Positions 24,855 through 34,865 of a stretch of 64,000 bases of DNA are shown in pieces (the first letter of the stretch is position 1; the number at the start of each line of letters is the position of its first letter). The notes below the pieces were generated by a model, which was not told where the DNA came from, searched no databases, and saw nothing but the letters and a program-made list of their open reading frames with translations. The DNA is from Acytostelium subglobosum LB1. Its lineage: Eukaryota > Evosea > Eumycetozoa > Acytosteliales > Acytosteliaceae. The translations under genes and the position numbers were made by a program. The stretch lies in the NCBI RefSeq assembly GCF_000787575.1, contig NW_012236509.1, forward strand, positions 250,001-314,000, written 5' to 3'.

Positions 24855-25589
24855 TTAGAGATGGCCTCCACATCTTACACAATAACGAGTGTTACCTGCG
24901 TTCTCTTTGTTGCAGGATGGACAGGTCATACCGTCGCCAGACACCTGACCGACCCACTTTGGCTTGGGCGCAGAGGGCGAGGAGTAGCTGGGCGAGGTGG
25001 CCGAAGCGGCTGGCGAGGTGACGCCGTCGTGCACCTTGAATGGTGAGGCAGGGGGTGTCATACCACCGCTGCCCGACAGCGAGCTGTTCTTGAATGCCAG
25101 CAGGAAGGAGGTCATGACGCCATTGAGATCGCGCACTCTGTATCGGCCGTTGGCCACGGTGAAGTCGATGCCCTCGCGGCCCAGACACACACGCACCACG
25201 ACGATGCGGGGGTATGGCACGGCGCCGCCCTGCTCCTGGATGGCCTTGGCAGCGCTGGAGAAGAAGATGGTCTCGGTGGCGTCGAATGCCGCCCAGCCAT
25301 TGACCAGCACTTTCCTCAGCTGGCCCTCGCTCGTGGGGTTGAAGAAGCAGTTGACGGTCTCCAGCTTCTTGCCGTGTGGCAAACTGCGCTCCAACTCATT
25401 TCTTCGCAGCTCGAATTTCTCAATCATCATACGAGGTGGCGAGTACTGCTCCACTGTTGTAATAATATACGGATGTGTTGGATTCTCCGAATTGTGCTGT
25501 TGTGCTCCATCCTCACTATCTGCACTCTTTGCCCAAATGTTGACTGCTACCTTGAACACTGCTGGTGATACCTCTTTTAAAACTTCCAT
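24855..25589 (-). CDS. Zinc-ribbon protein with a possible divergent ADP-ribosyltransferase-like domain
   Basis: A single exon encodes 244 aa. The C-terminus CPSCNKENAGNTRYCVRCGGHL is a four-Cys zinc ribbon preceded by a Ser/Pro/Ala linker. The central part (about residues 60-165) runs ELERSLPHGKKLETVNCFFNP..., TIFFSSAAKAIQEQ, YPRIVVVRVCLGREGIDF and YRVRDLNGVMTSFLLAFK. Its order of strands and the ending YxVxDxxxxxxxFLLAF recall the end of PARP-type ART domains, and similar PARP-like plus zinc-ribbon proteins occur in dictyostelids. The usual catalytic His in the first strand is not seen, so activity is doubtful and the ART link is an inference from pattern only. No signal peptide or membrane segment is present; the protein is probably cytosolic or nuclear. 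The start is the only Met upstream of the conserved part. Confidence 0.72.
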   Translation of the reverse strand: MEVLKEVSPAVFKVAVNIWAKSADSEDGAQQHNSENPTHPYIITTVEQYSPPRMMIEKFELRRNELERSLPHGKKLETVNCFFNPTSEGQLRKVLVNGWAAFDATETIFFSSAAKAIQEQGGAVPYPRIVVVRVCLGREGIDFTVANGRYRVRDLNGVMTSFLLAFKNSSLSGSGGMTPPASPFKVHDGVTSPAASATSPSYSSPSAPKPKWVGQVSGDGMTCPSCNKENAGNTRYCVRCGGHL

Positions 25590-26087
25590 TCTTATTACTT
25601 ATTATAAGTTATGATTTATATATTTGATTGATTGATTGATTGATTGAATGATTGAATGAATGGACAGTGAGTTGAGTTGAGATTAGATTAAGTTGTTGTT
25701 GCGAGGAAGTAATGGCAACACTTATAAGTGTGGTGTGTGTTGTGTGTTGTGTGTATATATATCTATCCTGCCAACCAGTGTTGAGGGTATGAAGTGTCTA
25801 CACCCATCACACTTGGTAACATCTGGAGGTCCTCTCCTCCCTCGCACAATTATTCAAACAAAATATCATTTGTTTCACACACCAATTCATACCCAAACAC
25901 TGTTTGATTCACATGAATGGCTCTTTCACCAAAGATTATTTTAAATCATTCACACATTCAAATGGATTATTGACTGCGAGGTAATAATGTGTGTCTTCAA
26001 ATACTTTTGGATACTTGCTACTCGCTCATGTTCAATCAATTATTTATCTCTCTATATATGACAACAAAGAATGAATGAATGTATTAC
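25590..26087. other. Intergenic region upstream of the zinc-ribbon gene
   Basis: This 498-base stretch separates the start of the zinc-ribbon gene (25589, minus) from the 3' end of the next minus-strand gene (26088). It carries TGAT repeats at 25625-25660 (sense AATC, probably 5' UTR) and GT/GTGT-rich sequence at 25730-25760. Nothing else was recognised. Confidence 0.4.
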
Positions 26088-28220
26088 TTAGGCTGCACTG
26101 AAGAGGAATTGTGACTCTTCATAGGGACTGAATGCATCTTCACCATCACCAAGTTGTTGTTGTTGAAGAAGTTGATGTCTTGATGAATATGGCCAACAAC
26201 TTCCTTCACGACATACATTGGTCTTTCCACAACATCTAACATTGCATGTGTATCCGGGAGGCTTGGGTACAGGCACAGCAGGTACAATGTCACTGTTATC
26301 AATCTGTTGTACGCAGTAGAGGTCCACCTGTGTAGTAGGAGGTCCGCCACAATCCATAGCAGATGGATCTTTACAATAGTAGCACAAGTCGGAAGTACAT
26401 CGATAGCAACTTGGACAATTCTTTGATGTACATCGCCTTGGCACGATTGAAGCACATTCTGGCTTCCTCGCCGAGCACACCTGCGGTCCCACCGGGTAGT
26501 AGTGATCCTGGCTGAAGCGATTGGTGTAGATGTCCACACTGAACACCTTCCAGAACGCGAGGTTCACCGAGAATGTCCAGCCCGTGTTGATGTTGGCGCC
26601 TTCAAACGCTCCGATAGGGTCGCCAATGTTTAGGCAGGGACAGTAGCAACCATCTTTGTTACATAGTGCGTTGCTGCCAATGTTGGAGTCGGGCGAGGCG
26701 AGTCCGTTGCTGGGTGACTCGGTTGGCCCGCCAGTCTGGTAGAGGTAGGCAAAGGCAACCGATCGGGTAATGCTTACTGAGAGAACCTCCCACATCTTTA
26801 GACCGAGCTCGATGCCAAGGTCAATGGAGACGTCGGTCATACATGATGTAACAGTCGACGGTATGAACTGCACTCGCTTGTTCACCGAGGGTGTGTAGTC
26901 AATGGTTGGATTACTCCAGTAATTGATGGACGGGTTGTAGTCGGCACTGAAGCTGCCCGTCATCTCGACTTGGCCAATGAGATCGCCACTCCACACCGCG
27001 GCGCTCTTTGCTGAGATAGTCAAAGGGAATGAGAATGTGGGGCGGAGTACCATTGGCATTCCAAACAGTCCAATGCCGCCCAAGCCCGACGCTGACCACA
27101 ATGTGAAAGTATGGTGCAGGGGCACGGCTTTGGCGAACCGGATGGTACCCTTGACATCGAGATGTATTGTTGGAGCCCATTCTACTTTGTAAGTCGAGAG
27201 GGCACCAGCGGCAACCTTGATGGTGACCGTCGGGTTCAAGGTAACACTGCCACTGATAATGAATGTGATGTCCAAGCCCGATATAAAGGTCATGGCTTGG
27301 TTGCCAGTGTTGAACGAGTATACTGTTGTTGGATCCTGGAGTGCTGCCTTGGAGTCCATTCTCATGGCCATCTTGTTTGATTGGGTCTGTGATGAGTTGT
27401 CAAGCATACTCAGTGCGAATGGAACTGAAGTGAATGATGCATCTTGTAACACATCCATGGGCAAAGCATATGTCGAGTTGAGGATGATAATAATATGAGT
27501 GATGTTGTTTGTGGCCGTGATCACAGGGTTCTGGATGTTGTACAATGTTCCTGATGACATGATTATGGTGCCAACAGTGATATTCATCTTGGACAACTGT
27601 GTGCAATTGGTTGAGGATATGTCAATCACTGCTTGGCGGGTGATGTTGCCTGAGCCCAACTGTGCCATGCACCTCTGGGGCACGCGAACAACATGATCTT
27701 GGTAGAACACATAGTTGGTCGATGATGGCGTGGCCGAAGAGTCTTGGTAGGTAGCATTACTTAGTTGCCAGTGGTACCATTCCGATGACCTGATCACTGC
27801 GTTGAACAGACGGTAGACGACTTTGACTGAAACACTTCCACTGTGGTAGCCATTGTTGATGGACATGGTGTAGGTTGGTCCATATGATGGTTGGGCATCT
27901 GTCACATTCGGACTCCATATGACCAATGGACGGAAACCAAGTAGTGGCGCACGATATTGTGCTTCCAATTCAATTGTGTCACCATGTTGGATGACTGGCG
28001 CATCGATATAACTATCATTATTGGCACTTAATATCTTTGATGTTATCCTGTCATCTTCATCATCCAGTGTTGATGATGATGAATGTCCCTTATATTATAT
28101 GTTATCAATGTTTAATGGAGTAACGAATATAGTGATTGATAATACAATAGTTATAACAATCAAACATAGAAATACTAGACAGATTGACCATCTGATTGAT
28201 TGAGCTGATGGTCTCTTCAT
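26088..28220 (-). CDS. Large secreted or cell-surface Cys-rich protein
   Basis: From Met at 28220 the protein starts MKRPSAQSIRWSICLVFLCLIVITI, a strong signal peptide or anchor. An in-frame TAA then appears near 28105-28110. It is removed if a 57-base GT-AG intron (about 28145-28089, phase 0) is spliced, giving ...VITI-GHSSSSTLDDEDDRITSKIL and an open frame to the stop at 26088, about 690 aa. The long middle part is beta-rich with many N-glycosylation sequons and the stretch FTLWSASGLGGIGLFGMPMVLRPTFSFPL. The C-terminus is Cys-rich (CNKDGCYCPCLNIGDP, CTSKNCPSCYRCTSDLCYYCKDPS, YTCNVRCCGKTNVCREGSCW), followed by a polar Gln-rich tail. No second membrane segment is visible. I do not recognise the family; a role in the extracellular matrix or cell surface is inferred. 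Donor GTATTA is atypical, so the N-terminal model is less certain than the body. Confidence 0.7.
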
Positions 28221-28644
28221 TGTAAATCTATCTATCTGTATGATTGATTATTGATGAAAGTGATTGATTGATTGATTGATAATATAACATACATGTCTGG
28301 ATCATAAGTCATGATTGATTGTGTAGAGGCAGCTTTCCCCCAAATGATCAAGATGACGTTTCGGCCCACAACACCGTTTGGTGGGCCTCGTGTGATCCTT
28401 ATGAGGCCTACTTTCGGGGACAGTTTACGATATGACTACTTGTATAACCAAGTAATACATTGTTGCTGGAGGTAGTAATAATAATAAAGATGATTGATTA
28501 CATTGATCAAATGTCTATTCTGATCACTTATCCAAATTCTTAATTATGGGATCATTGATTAGACTTAGTCCAAAACTATGATCTTCAACACAATCGTAAA
28601 GTGCAGTTACAGATACAGATATAGAATTCAGAGAATAATAAACA
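28221..28644. promoter_or_regulatory. Divergent intergenic region holding a structured element
   Basis: This 424-base region lies between two divergent start codons. Most is AT-rich, with TGAT repeats at 28262-28280 (leader of the minus gene). A G+C-rich island at 28326-28425 contains several perfect complementary arms, described separately. Confidence 0.5.
28336..28420. other. G+C-rich structured island with mutually exclusive hairpins
   Basis: Arms TCCCC (28336-28340) and GGGGA (28416-28420) can close a loop that encloses two hairpins: GGCCCAC/GTGGGCC (28363-28369 with 28381-28387) and GGCCTC/GAGGCC (28384-28389 with 28403-28408). The two share 28384-28387, so only one can fully form at a time. 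The arms are perfect on both strands, so direction is unknown. It could be a small structured RNA or a leader switch; no known RNA family was recognised. Confidence 0.45.
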
Positions 28645-30093
28645 ATGCTATCAACGAGATGTAATAGATTATTAAGATATAATACATTGTTGTTGACTCA
28701 TAAACAGACGACAACAATGATTCCTGTTGCTGGAGTAATGATCGATACACAACATAACAGCAATAACATAGTATATCAACGTTGCGACTACTCTAGTAAT
28801 AACAACAACAAGGATGAACAAGACATATTCGAACAGAAGAAAGCTGACTTCTTTAAGAATGTACTGAACAAGAAGATGACAAAGGAGCAACTAGAGCAAC
28901 GTGAACAAGATGAGAAACATCTGGCTCAACAACAATCACCATCCCAAAAATCACATCAACAACAACAACAATCACAGACACATCAACAACAACGACAAGT
29001 AATGAATAATGAAGAAGAAGAAGATAAGATATACGAAAGACTTGACTTGTCCAAACCAATGAACCCAAAGGAAGAGCTGGAAACATTGCTGGCGAGGATC
29101 ATTGTGGACAAGGATCACATCAACTCACAGAGTGAACAACAGCTCATCGATAAGATCACTGAATCACTCATGTCAAAAGAAGACGTCATGACGATAAACG
29201 CAACATGCGACAAACAGTTCCAAGAGGCACGCGGCCACTATGTCGCCGGCTTCCACGACAAGGCCCTGCACATGTTCAAGCAGATCGACGCGCGACACGG
29301 CATGACCAACATCTTCCTGGGCAACATCTACTTCACGGGCATCATACATGGCACGCCCAACATGCAGCTGGCCTACCAGCACTTTGACCGCGCAGCACAT
29401 GCCCGCGTGCCCGTGGCCTTTGGTATGCTGGGTGAGATGTTCTTGAAGGGCTTTGGCATGGACCTGCCCAACCCACAACGAGCGCGAACGTACTTTGATG
29501 TGGCCGCGTCCATGGCGCTCAAGTCGTCGATGGAACAGCTGGTATTCATGGTGATCAATCAGATTGGAGGCGAGTTCAACCTGGCCAAGGCATCATATTA
29601 TCTCAAGCAGTTGGCGCAGCTCAAGGGAGACGTGCAGGCCGTCGTCACCCTGGGCGGCATCCTATTCGAACAGGACAGGTCCATTGCCGTTCAACTGTGG
29701 ACATTTGCCTCGCGCCTTGGCAACGCCGATGCCATGTACTACCTTGGCCGATACTATTACACGCGATCCATCCCCGACTACAATCACGCCTTCACCCTGT
29801 GGTCCAAGGCCTCTGAGATGGGCAACGCCAACGCACAGTTCTGTCTGGGAGGCATGTACGACATGGGCCTGATCGTCGAGCGCAACATACGCACGGCCAT
29901 CCAGCTGTACGAGGCGTCGGCGCTACAGGGCAATGTTAACGCGCAGTTCCTGTTGGGCAAGTTCTACCTGCAAGGCCAAGGCATCGAGGTCGACGTGGCT
30001 GAAGCGACCAAGTGGCTACAGATGGCCGCCAAGCAAGGTGACATGGCCGCCATCCAACTCATACAGGAAATGAATAATAAGGACGAGGAGTAA
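28645..30093 (+). CDS. Sel1-like repeat protein with likely mitochondrial targeting sequence
   Basis: A single exon encodes 482 aa. The N-terminus MLSTRCNRLLRYNTLLLTHKQ is basic and hydroxylated, like a mitochondrial presequence. A low-complexity region follows (Asn runs, then KSHQQQQQSQTHQQQRQ) with a coiled-coil-like KKMTKEQLEQREQDEKHLAQQQ. From about residue 200 to the end there are tandem Sel1-like repeats of 34-38 residues: NIFLGNIYFTGIIHGTPNMQLAYQHFDRAA, AFGMLGEMFLKGFGMDLPNPQRARTYFDVAA, AMYYLGRYYYTRSIPDYNHAFTLWSKAS, AQFCLGGMYDMGLIVERNIRTAIQLYEASA, AQFLLGKFYLQGQGIEVDVAEATKWLQMAA. Such repeats form helical solenoids that scaffold protein complexes. The partner is unknown. Coding G+C rises sharply in the repeat region compared with the low-complexity part. 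The first Met is chosen because it precedes the presequence-like segment. Confidence 0.85.
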   Translation: MLSTRCNRLLRYNTLLLTHKQTTTMIPVAGVMIDTQHNSNNIVYQRCDYSSNNNNKDEQDIFEQKKADFFKNVLNKKMTKEQLEQREQDEKHLAQQQSPSQKSHQQQQQSQTHQQQRQVMNNEEEEDKIYERLDLSKPMNPKEELETLLARIIVDKDHINSQSEQQLIDKITESLMSKEDVMTINATCDKQFQEARGHYVAGFHDKALHMFKQIDARHGMTNIFLGNIYFTGIIHGTPNMQLAYQHFDRAAHARVPVAFGMLGEMFLKGFGMDLPNPQRARTYFDVAASMALKSSMEQLVFMVINQIGGEFNLAKASYYLKQLAQLKGDVQAVVTLGGILFEQDRSIAVQLWTFASRLGNADAMYYLGRYYYTRSIPDYNHAFTLWSKASEMGNANAQFCLGGMYDMGLIVERNIRTAIQLYEASALQGNVNAQFLLGKFYLQGQGIEVDVAEATKWLQMAAKQGDMAAIQLIQEMNNKDEE

Positions 30094-30375
30094 GATTCCT
30101 CACTCTCTCCGATATCAGTGTGCGGCGTACTTTACATAGCGACCTCTTTGCCAGGCTCATCGTGCTTGGTTGTTAGTCGACGTTTACTGCATGTTATATC
30201 CAGGTCGACTCGACTCGATTCTATCTATCGATGGTCTAGACTGTGTCTATTGTTTGTTTGTTGTTGTTCTTCTTCTTCATTCACAACGCACTCACATGAT
30301 TCAATCATGCTTCTTCCCTGTTGCCTGTTGTGATGTTGTTGTCTGTTTGGTTGTGTGTGGAGTCTGTTTGATACA

Positions 30376-31129
30376 CTAGTTGTTGTCGATGACGGGCAGC
30401 TTGAACTCATAGATATCCTTCTCTGGCTCAAAAGAGTCCATCTCCTCCATCGTGCCATTTGTACATGGTACAGTACAGTTGGTACACATAATGTTAAATC
30501 CAACATAGTCAACCTGAAGGCAATCAGTTGTCTGACATGCTCCAGTGTCTGGCCATTTGAAACATTTCTTGTCGCCAGTCATATAGAGTCCATTGCTATT
30601 ATTGATTAATCGATTGAGTGAGATAGTGAGTGAGTTAGTTAGTGTGTGTGTGTGGCCTTGAGGCCGAGGCCGAGGCCGAGACCTCAATGATCCCAATCAT
30701 AACATACCAGACTGGTTGTGGGATGATCTTCTCCCAGACAAAGACGTTGACAGTGACACCACATGCAAGAGTAGAGAGGATGAGCAAGAATACAAGCCAC
30801 TTAAACTTTGGATGAATGGCATCATCTCTGTCCTTCCACCAACGCACCAGCAAAGCAGTGCTCATGAACACCAATGCAAGAGTTCCAACCAATGTAAAGT
30901 CTCTCGGGTGCTTAATACCAAAGAATATACCAACTGCCAGTGAGAACTAATATATGATTGATTGAATGAGCGAGTGAATGAGTGACCGAGTCAGTATGAT
31001 TGATCGAGTATGTGTGATGGTTGGATGGATGTATGGACATACGAGAGTGAATATAGTGACTGTCAGACCGACGATATATTGCCCGATCTGGGCCTGCTTC
31101 TTCTGTTCTCCGAACAGTGGCTCATCCAT
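30376..31129 (-). CDS. Small multi-pass membrane protein, family not recognised
   Basis: Three exons (31129-31043, 30946-30708, 30595-30376) join in frame to 181 aa. The first starts MDEPLFGEQKKQAQIGQYIVG and the splice into FSLAVGIFFG completes a first membrane helix. Two more follow: FTLVGTLALVFMSTALLV and KWLVFLLILSTLACGVTVNVFVW, separated by the charged loop RWWKDRDDAIHPKF. The C-terminal part is Cys-rich (CFKWPDTGACQTTDCL...CTNCTVPCTNGTMEEMD) with an N-glycosylation sequon, so it may face the lumen or outside. I know no family with this layout. The second intron (30596-30707) is unusual in carrying a GAGGCC tandem repeat. All junctions are GT-AG and the phases agree, which supports the model. 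Confidence 0.7.
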
Positions 31130-32106
31130 TCTTAAGTAATCGTTCGCAATTTTCGATTAATCTATATATTTATGATACGTCAACAAGTTTGATACTAATA
31201 AAGTATTTGTACTCGTTAACAATCAATTATATGTATATGTATAGGTTATAAATATATATATATAAATATATTAATATCTGTCGATGCCTAAGCTTGAGGA
31301 GTGAATAAGGTTGTTTGACTTGAGACCCACCCATGTTGTGTTTGTTGAGTGATTTGAAATGAGATGAGGGGGGATAATAACAAATGACAAAAATTGAAGA
31401 GTTTTGCTTGGACTCTTCCAAACAATCATCGCCAACTTCGTGGTCATTCTCAAAGTGATAGTTTGAGTGAATGTGTGTCTGATAGATCAATCGATTAAAC
31501 AAGTTTAGTTTATAATGATAGATTAGTAAGTTAATATTATTATTTGTCAGAATGGAAGGATAAGAATTATTAATAAAAAGTTTTAAAGAATTTGATTGAA
31601 TTCTCCCATAAAGGTTATGAAGACAAAGAAACGAACGAATGAAATAATTCTCTGTTTAGGCCGAATGATCCTTGTGGGTTGGACCATAGATGTATTATGA
31701 TGAAAAATTTCAGTTCTGCTTCAGACTGTAACCATGGCTGATTTCTTACCATTTAATCTGAACATACATCTCCATTCCTTTTGTCTTTATCTCTTTGCCC
31801 AAGCCAAGTCATTCATTCATTCATTCATTCTTCAAGTTTCGTCGTGAACCCCCCTTCACGGAATTCATTCGCGAGAGAATGACCAAGTCAACTCACTCAC
31901 TCGCTCACTTTGAAAACAAACAATGAATGAATGGATGTTGTTGAAGTCAACAACAACAAAGATAGATAATACATATGACATGGTCGGATATACTTTATAT
32001 AAATATATACTTTATACAATACAGTGATGCTTGAGTGTCGGTCGGGTATTAGCTCGAGTTTGAGCAAGCAAGCAATCAATGCAGTGCAAATAGTCAACCA
32101 ACCATT
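31130..32106. other. Intergenic region with a short perfect hairpin
   Basis: This 977-base AT-rich region lies upstream of the small membrane protein gene (promoter side) and downstream of the tandem zinc-ribbon gene. It contains the hairpin CGTGAA/TTCACG (31843-31848 with 31855-31860, C6 loop), an ATTC repeat (31810-31830), and snoRNA-like boxes that were judged too weak. No gene was recognised. Confidence 0.4.
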
Positions 32107-33553
32107 TCAATGCACCTTGTTTGCCTGTCCCCTGTTCGACATTGACATCCTCTCGTCATTCTCAATGATCTCATAAAGGTTGGCCAATGTGCCGAAAATG
32201 GAGTCAGGCTGCTGTTGATTGCCAGTGTTGTTGCTGTTGTTGTGTCTCAGCTGCTGGTGGTGACTATCCATTGAGAAGGATAGTGGAGTTGATCGTCTGA
32301 GTTGGTCGTCACACTTTGGGAACTTGTTTGGCATTGGTGGCATTCGGCTTGACTCCATCTCGAACCTTTTACCGTTGAAGATGGCGTTGTTGTAGTTGTT
32401 GTTGGATGTTAATGTTGGTGAGGTGGAAGGTGAGGTGGAGGTGGAGGATGATGTGGAAGTACATGTTGTTGATTGTTGTTGTTGTTGGATTGGGTTCAAT
32501 AATGAATTGATCATGCTTATATCTCTGGATTTGGGTGGTGATTGCATTTCAGGCATTCGGCTACCTGATGCGTGGATGTTGTTGTTGTCATCGATGAATG
32601 ATTGATTGGACATGGACATTGATTGCCAGGAGTACCACCCAGAGGCATCATCATTGGCGCCACCATCCATTGGGTTCAACTTATTCTCCATGACATAAAT
32701 AATATGTGAGTTGACTCCAAGAGTGAATTGTTCTGGATTATTTATAATTGATTGATTAGTATATTTGTGTGAGTGATTGGAATAGTTCCATGGACTTACG
32801 TGTGAATGGCTTCTTGCAGAATCCACACCAGAATCTCCGACGGTCATGTCTGCGGGTGGCATAGTGGAGACATCGTCCACATTGTGGAAGGGAGTTGGAG
32901 ACGGGTTGGGTCTTGGCAGACCATCGTGGAAGACGACATGGCGTGAAGGACTTGTTGCATTTCTTACACCACCATCTCCGCTTGTCATGCTTGCGTGTGG
33001 CCTGGTCATCACAGGTTGGACAACAAGGGTTGTCCGCCATCGATCTCAACAAATCAATGTCAAACTCTGCATCTGGCTCACTGCTCTCATCGGACTTGGG
33101 CGATGAGCTGACGGACTTTGGCGAGCTGACTGGCGACTGCTGGTGCTGATGATGGTGATGGAAGCTGGGGGTACTCTTGGAAAGTGGACGAGAGATGTTG
33201 ATGTTGGTGGTGGCGGCAGGGGCATGGATGAATGGCAGTTGGTATGTGGCGTCAGCGGAGCCGGCGGCGGCAGCAGAGGTGGCGGTGGAGAGTGGAGTAG
33301 TCAAAAGATGGGATATCGATGACTTCATCAGGCTGTCTCTCCAATCATCGGCACAGTTCACCTTGTTGGAAGCAGTTGCAGTTGAGGCTACAACACCATT
33401 ATTATTATTATTATTATTATTAATATTATTATTAATATTATTATTATTAATATTTGAAACTGCTGTGGTGGCAGCGAGCTCGAAATGGGATTGTCTACTG
33501 TAGGCTGGTCCAACAAGGGGCGTGGAAGAATGATCGTTTACACCGATATACAT
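32107..33553 (-). CDS. Tandem CxxC zinc-ribbon protein, putative nucleic-acid-binding regulator
   Basis: Two exons (33553-32800, 32732-32107) give 459 aa. The N-terminal half is low complexity (Asn runs from ATT repeats, Ser/Pro/His tracts with repeated SSPKS motifs). At about residues 177-205 and 226-252 are two near-identical zinc modules, CPTC-x14-CKKC and CGRC-x14-CGFC, each containing ATR(K/R)HD(K/R)RR followed by WWC or FWC. The four Cys in each, with a basic arm between the knuckles, suggest a beta-ribbon that contacts nucleic acid. The second module is cut by the intron just after KPFT. The C-terminal half is again Gln/Ser/Asn rich and ends QANKVH. I cannot name the family; it resembles transposase-type or WRKY-like ribbons only loosely. 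A transcription-regulator role is inferred. The first Met after the promoter region is used. Confidence 0.72.
32774..32790 (-). repeat. 17-base intronic motif, copy 1
   Basis: TGGAACTATTCCAATCA on the sense strand lies about 10 bases after the donor of the zinc-ribbon gene intron. The identical 17-mer occurs in the last SHK intron, and 16 of its bases recur upstream of the gene at 55194. Confidence 0.6.
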
Positions 33554-34865
33554 TGATTATTTGTTTGTTTGAGTTGAGTGATTGAGTGAGTGATTGAAGT
33601 TGAGTTGAGATGAGTTGATTGTTATAACTACACGCTGGGGCTGAGGCTGAGGCTGAGTGAAGGCTGAGGCTTATGCTCTTGCTTTGGGAAATGAAGATGA
33701 TGCCACGACTTGGTTGTTTATGTAGGATGTAGGAGATTGGGATGTCACCTGACTGAATGACTGATTGATTGAATGACACAAAGTAATAGTTTGGTTGATT
33801 GATTGATTGATTGGGATTGTTTGGTGAATGGATGGGAAGTCTGAACAATACACGAATAACAAGAGAGAGAGATAGTAAAGATGTTCAAATGATAGAGATA
33901 TTCGGGAAGTGGAAAGTAAGAGTGATGGATTGTTTGATGGATGGTAGAGCAGGGACCTGTATGTGTGAACACACACATAATTACTGATGGGAAGAGCTGG
34001 TCCATTGGGTGATTCAATTCCCATGAAGGTGAGGTTGAGCCCATTTAATGGGGGCTGGGAGTTTGACTCTTAAATTGAATGCCCCAACATCTTCCCCTAT
34101 GTAGGTGAGTGTGGGTAGGGCACATACATGCATTGACGTCTACTTCACAAATTGATCAAACATTCACCTCATAGATGATCATTCACACTCATCTACATTA
34201 CCAGCCCCACATGAAACCACGGACGCGGCGGACGTGTGGGGGACGAATTGATGGGGCGCCCCGTTGGGAACTCATCAAAAAACACGCCCATCACCACATG
34301 ATGACACGGAGGGAGCGAACGGGTTCCCTGTGATTGGGGACGCGCCGACCCATCCTTGGACAAAGGGGATCAATCGATCACATGCTCTGCCATTGGCCCC
34401 TTTTGACCCACCCATCAAGACACTTGTTCGCTCAACAACTTCCAGGTCTGGCAACATAAGATATCTTGATTTAGTTTTAGTTTAGTGAAGTGGTAGTGGA
34501 GAATAAAAATTTTATTCCTTTATGCTTAACCTTCCTCAGAGGATTCGTCGGCGTTTACAAAGGAGGCTTGATGGTAGTGGGCATGTCAATGTAGTTGTAG
34601 TGGTAGTTGGTTGGTTGGTTGTAGGAGTTGTAGTAGTGGTAGTGGTAGAGTGGATATGATGATGTTGGTGTGTTTGTGATGGTGTTGGGAGATGATCGTG
34701 GTGCCATGCATGTTCCAGGTCCATCCAGCCAGCCAGCCAGGCCACCCTGGATCAATCATGGACACAACCGGTTTGTTTGGGAACAGGGAACCACGGGTAT
34801 ACTGGCTGGCCTGGCGAAACAATCAAACAAACGAACCTGGATAAATGGTACCAACCACACGCACC
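33554..34865. other. Long intergenic region with a G+C-rich part
   Basis: This 1.3-kb region lies upstream of the zinc-ribbon gene (33553) and downstream of the SHK kinase gene (34866). It has GGCTGA repeats (33636-33670), TGAT repeats (33790-33815), a CCCAT/ATGGG inverted repeat at about 34040-34052 and a stretch at 34200-34470 that is far richer in G+C than other spacers here. I looked for a tRNA, SRP RNA or RNase P signature in that stretch and found none. Confidence 0.4.

Noticed and set aside
30650-30690. GAGGCC tandem repeat as a promoter or mobile element
   Set aside because: It lies inside the second intron of the small membrane protein gene. Similar short patches occur near 51929-51942 without flanking duplications.
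31604-31741. TCCCATAA upstream element followed by C-box-like ATGATGA (31697) and D-box-like CTGA (31738), suggesting a C/D snoRNA
   Set aside because: The boxes are only about 41 bases apart and there is no terminal stem. The 8-base element with its degenerate positions is expected several times by chance in a window of this size on both strands.
33393-33453. ATT trinucleotide run as a non-coding microsatellite
   Set aside because: It is in frame as an Asn run in the tandem zinc-ribbon protein, as is usual for dictyostelids.
34200-34470. G+C-rich spacer as a possible SRP, RNase P or tRNA gene
   Set aside because: None of the conserved motifs of those RNAs (tRNA B box, SRP helix 8, RNase P conserved regions) could be found.
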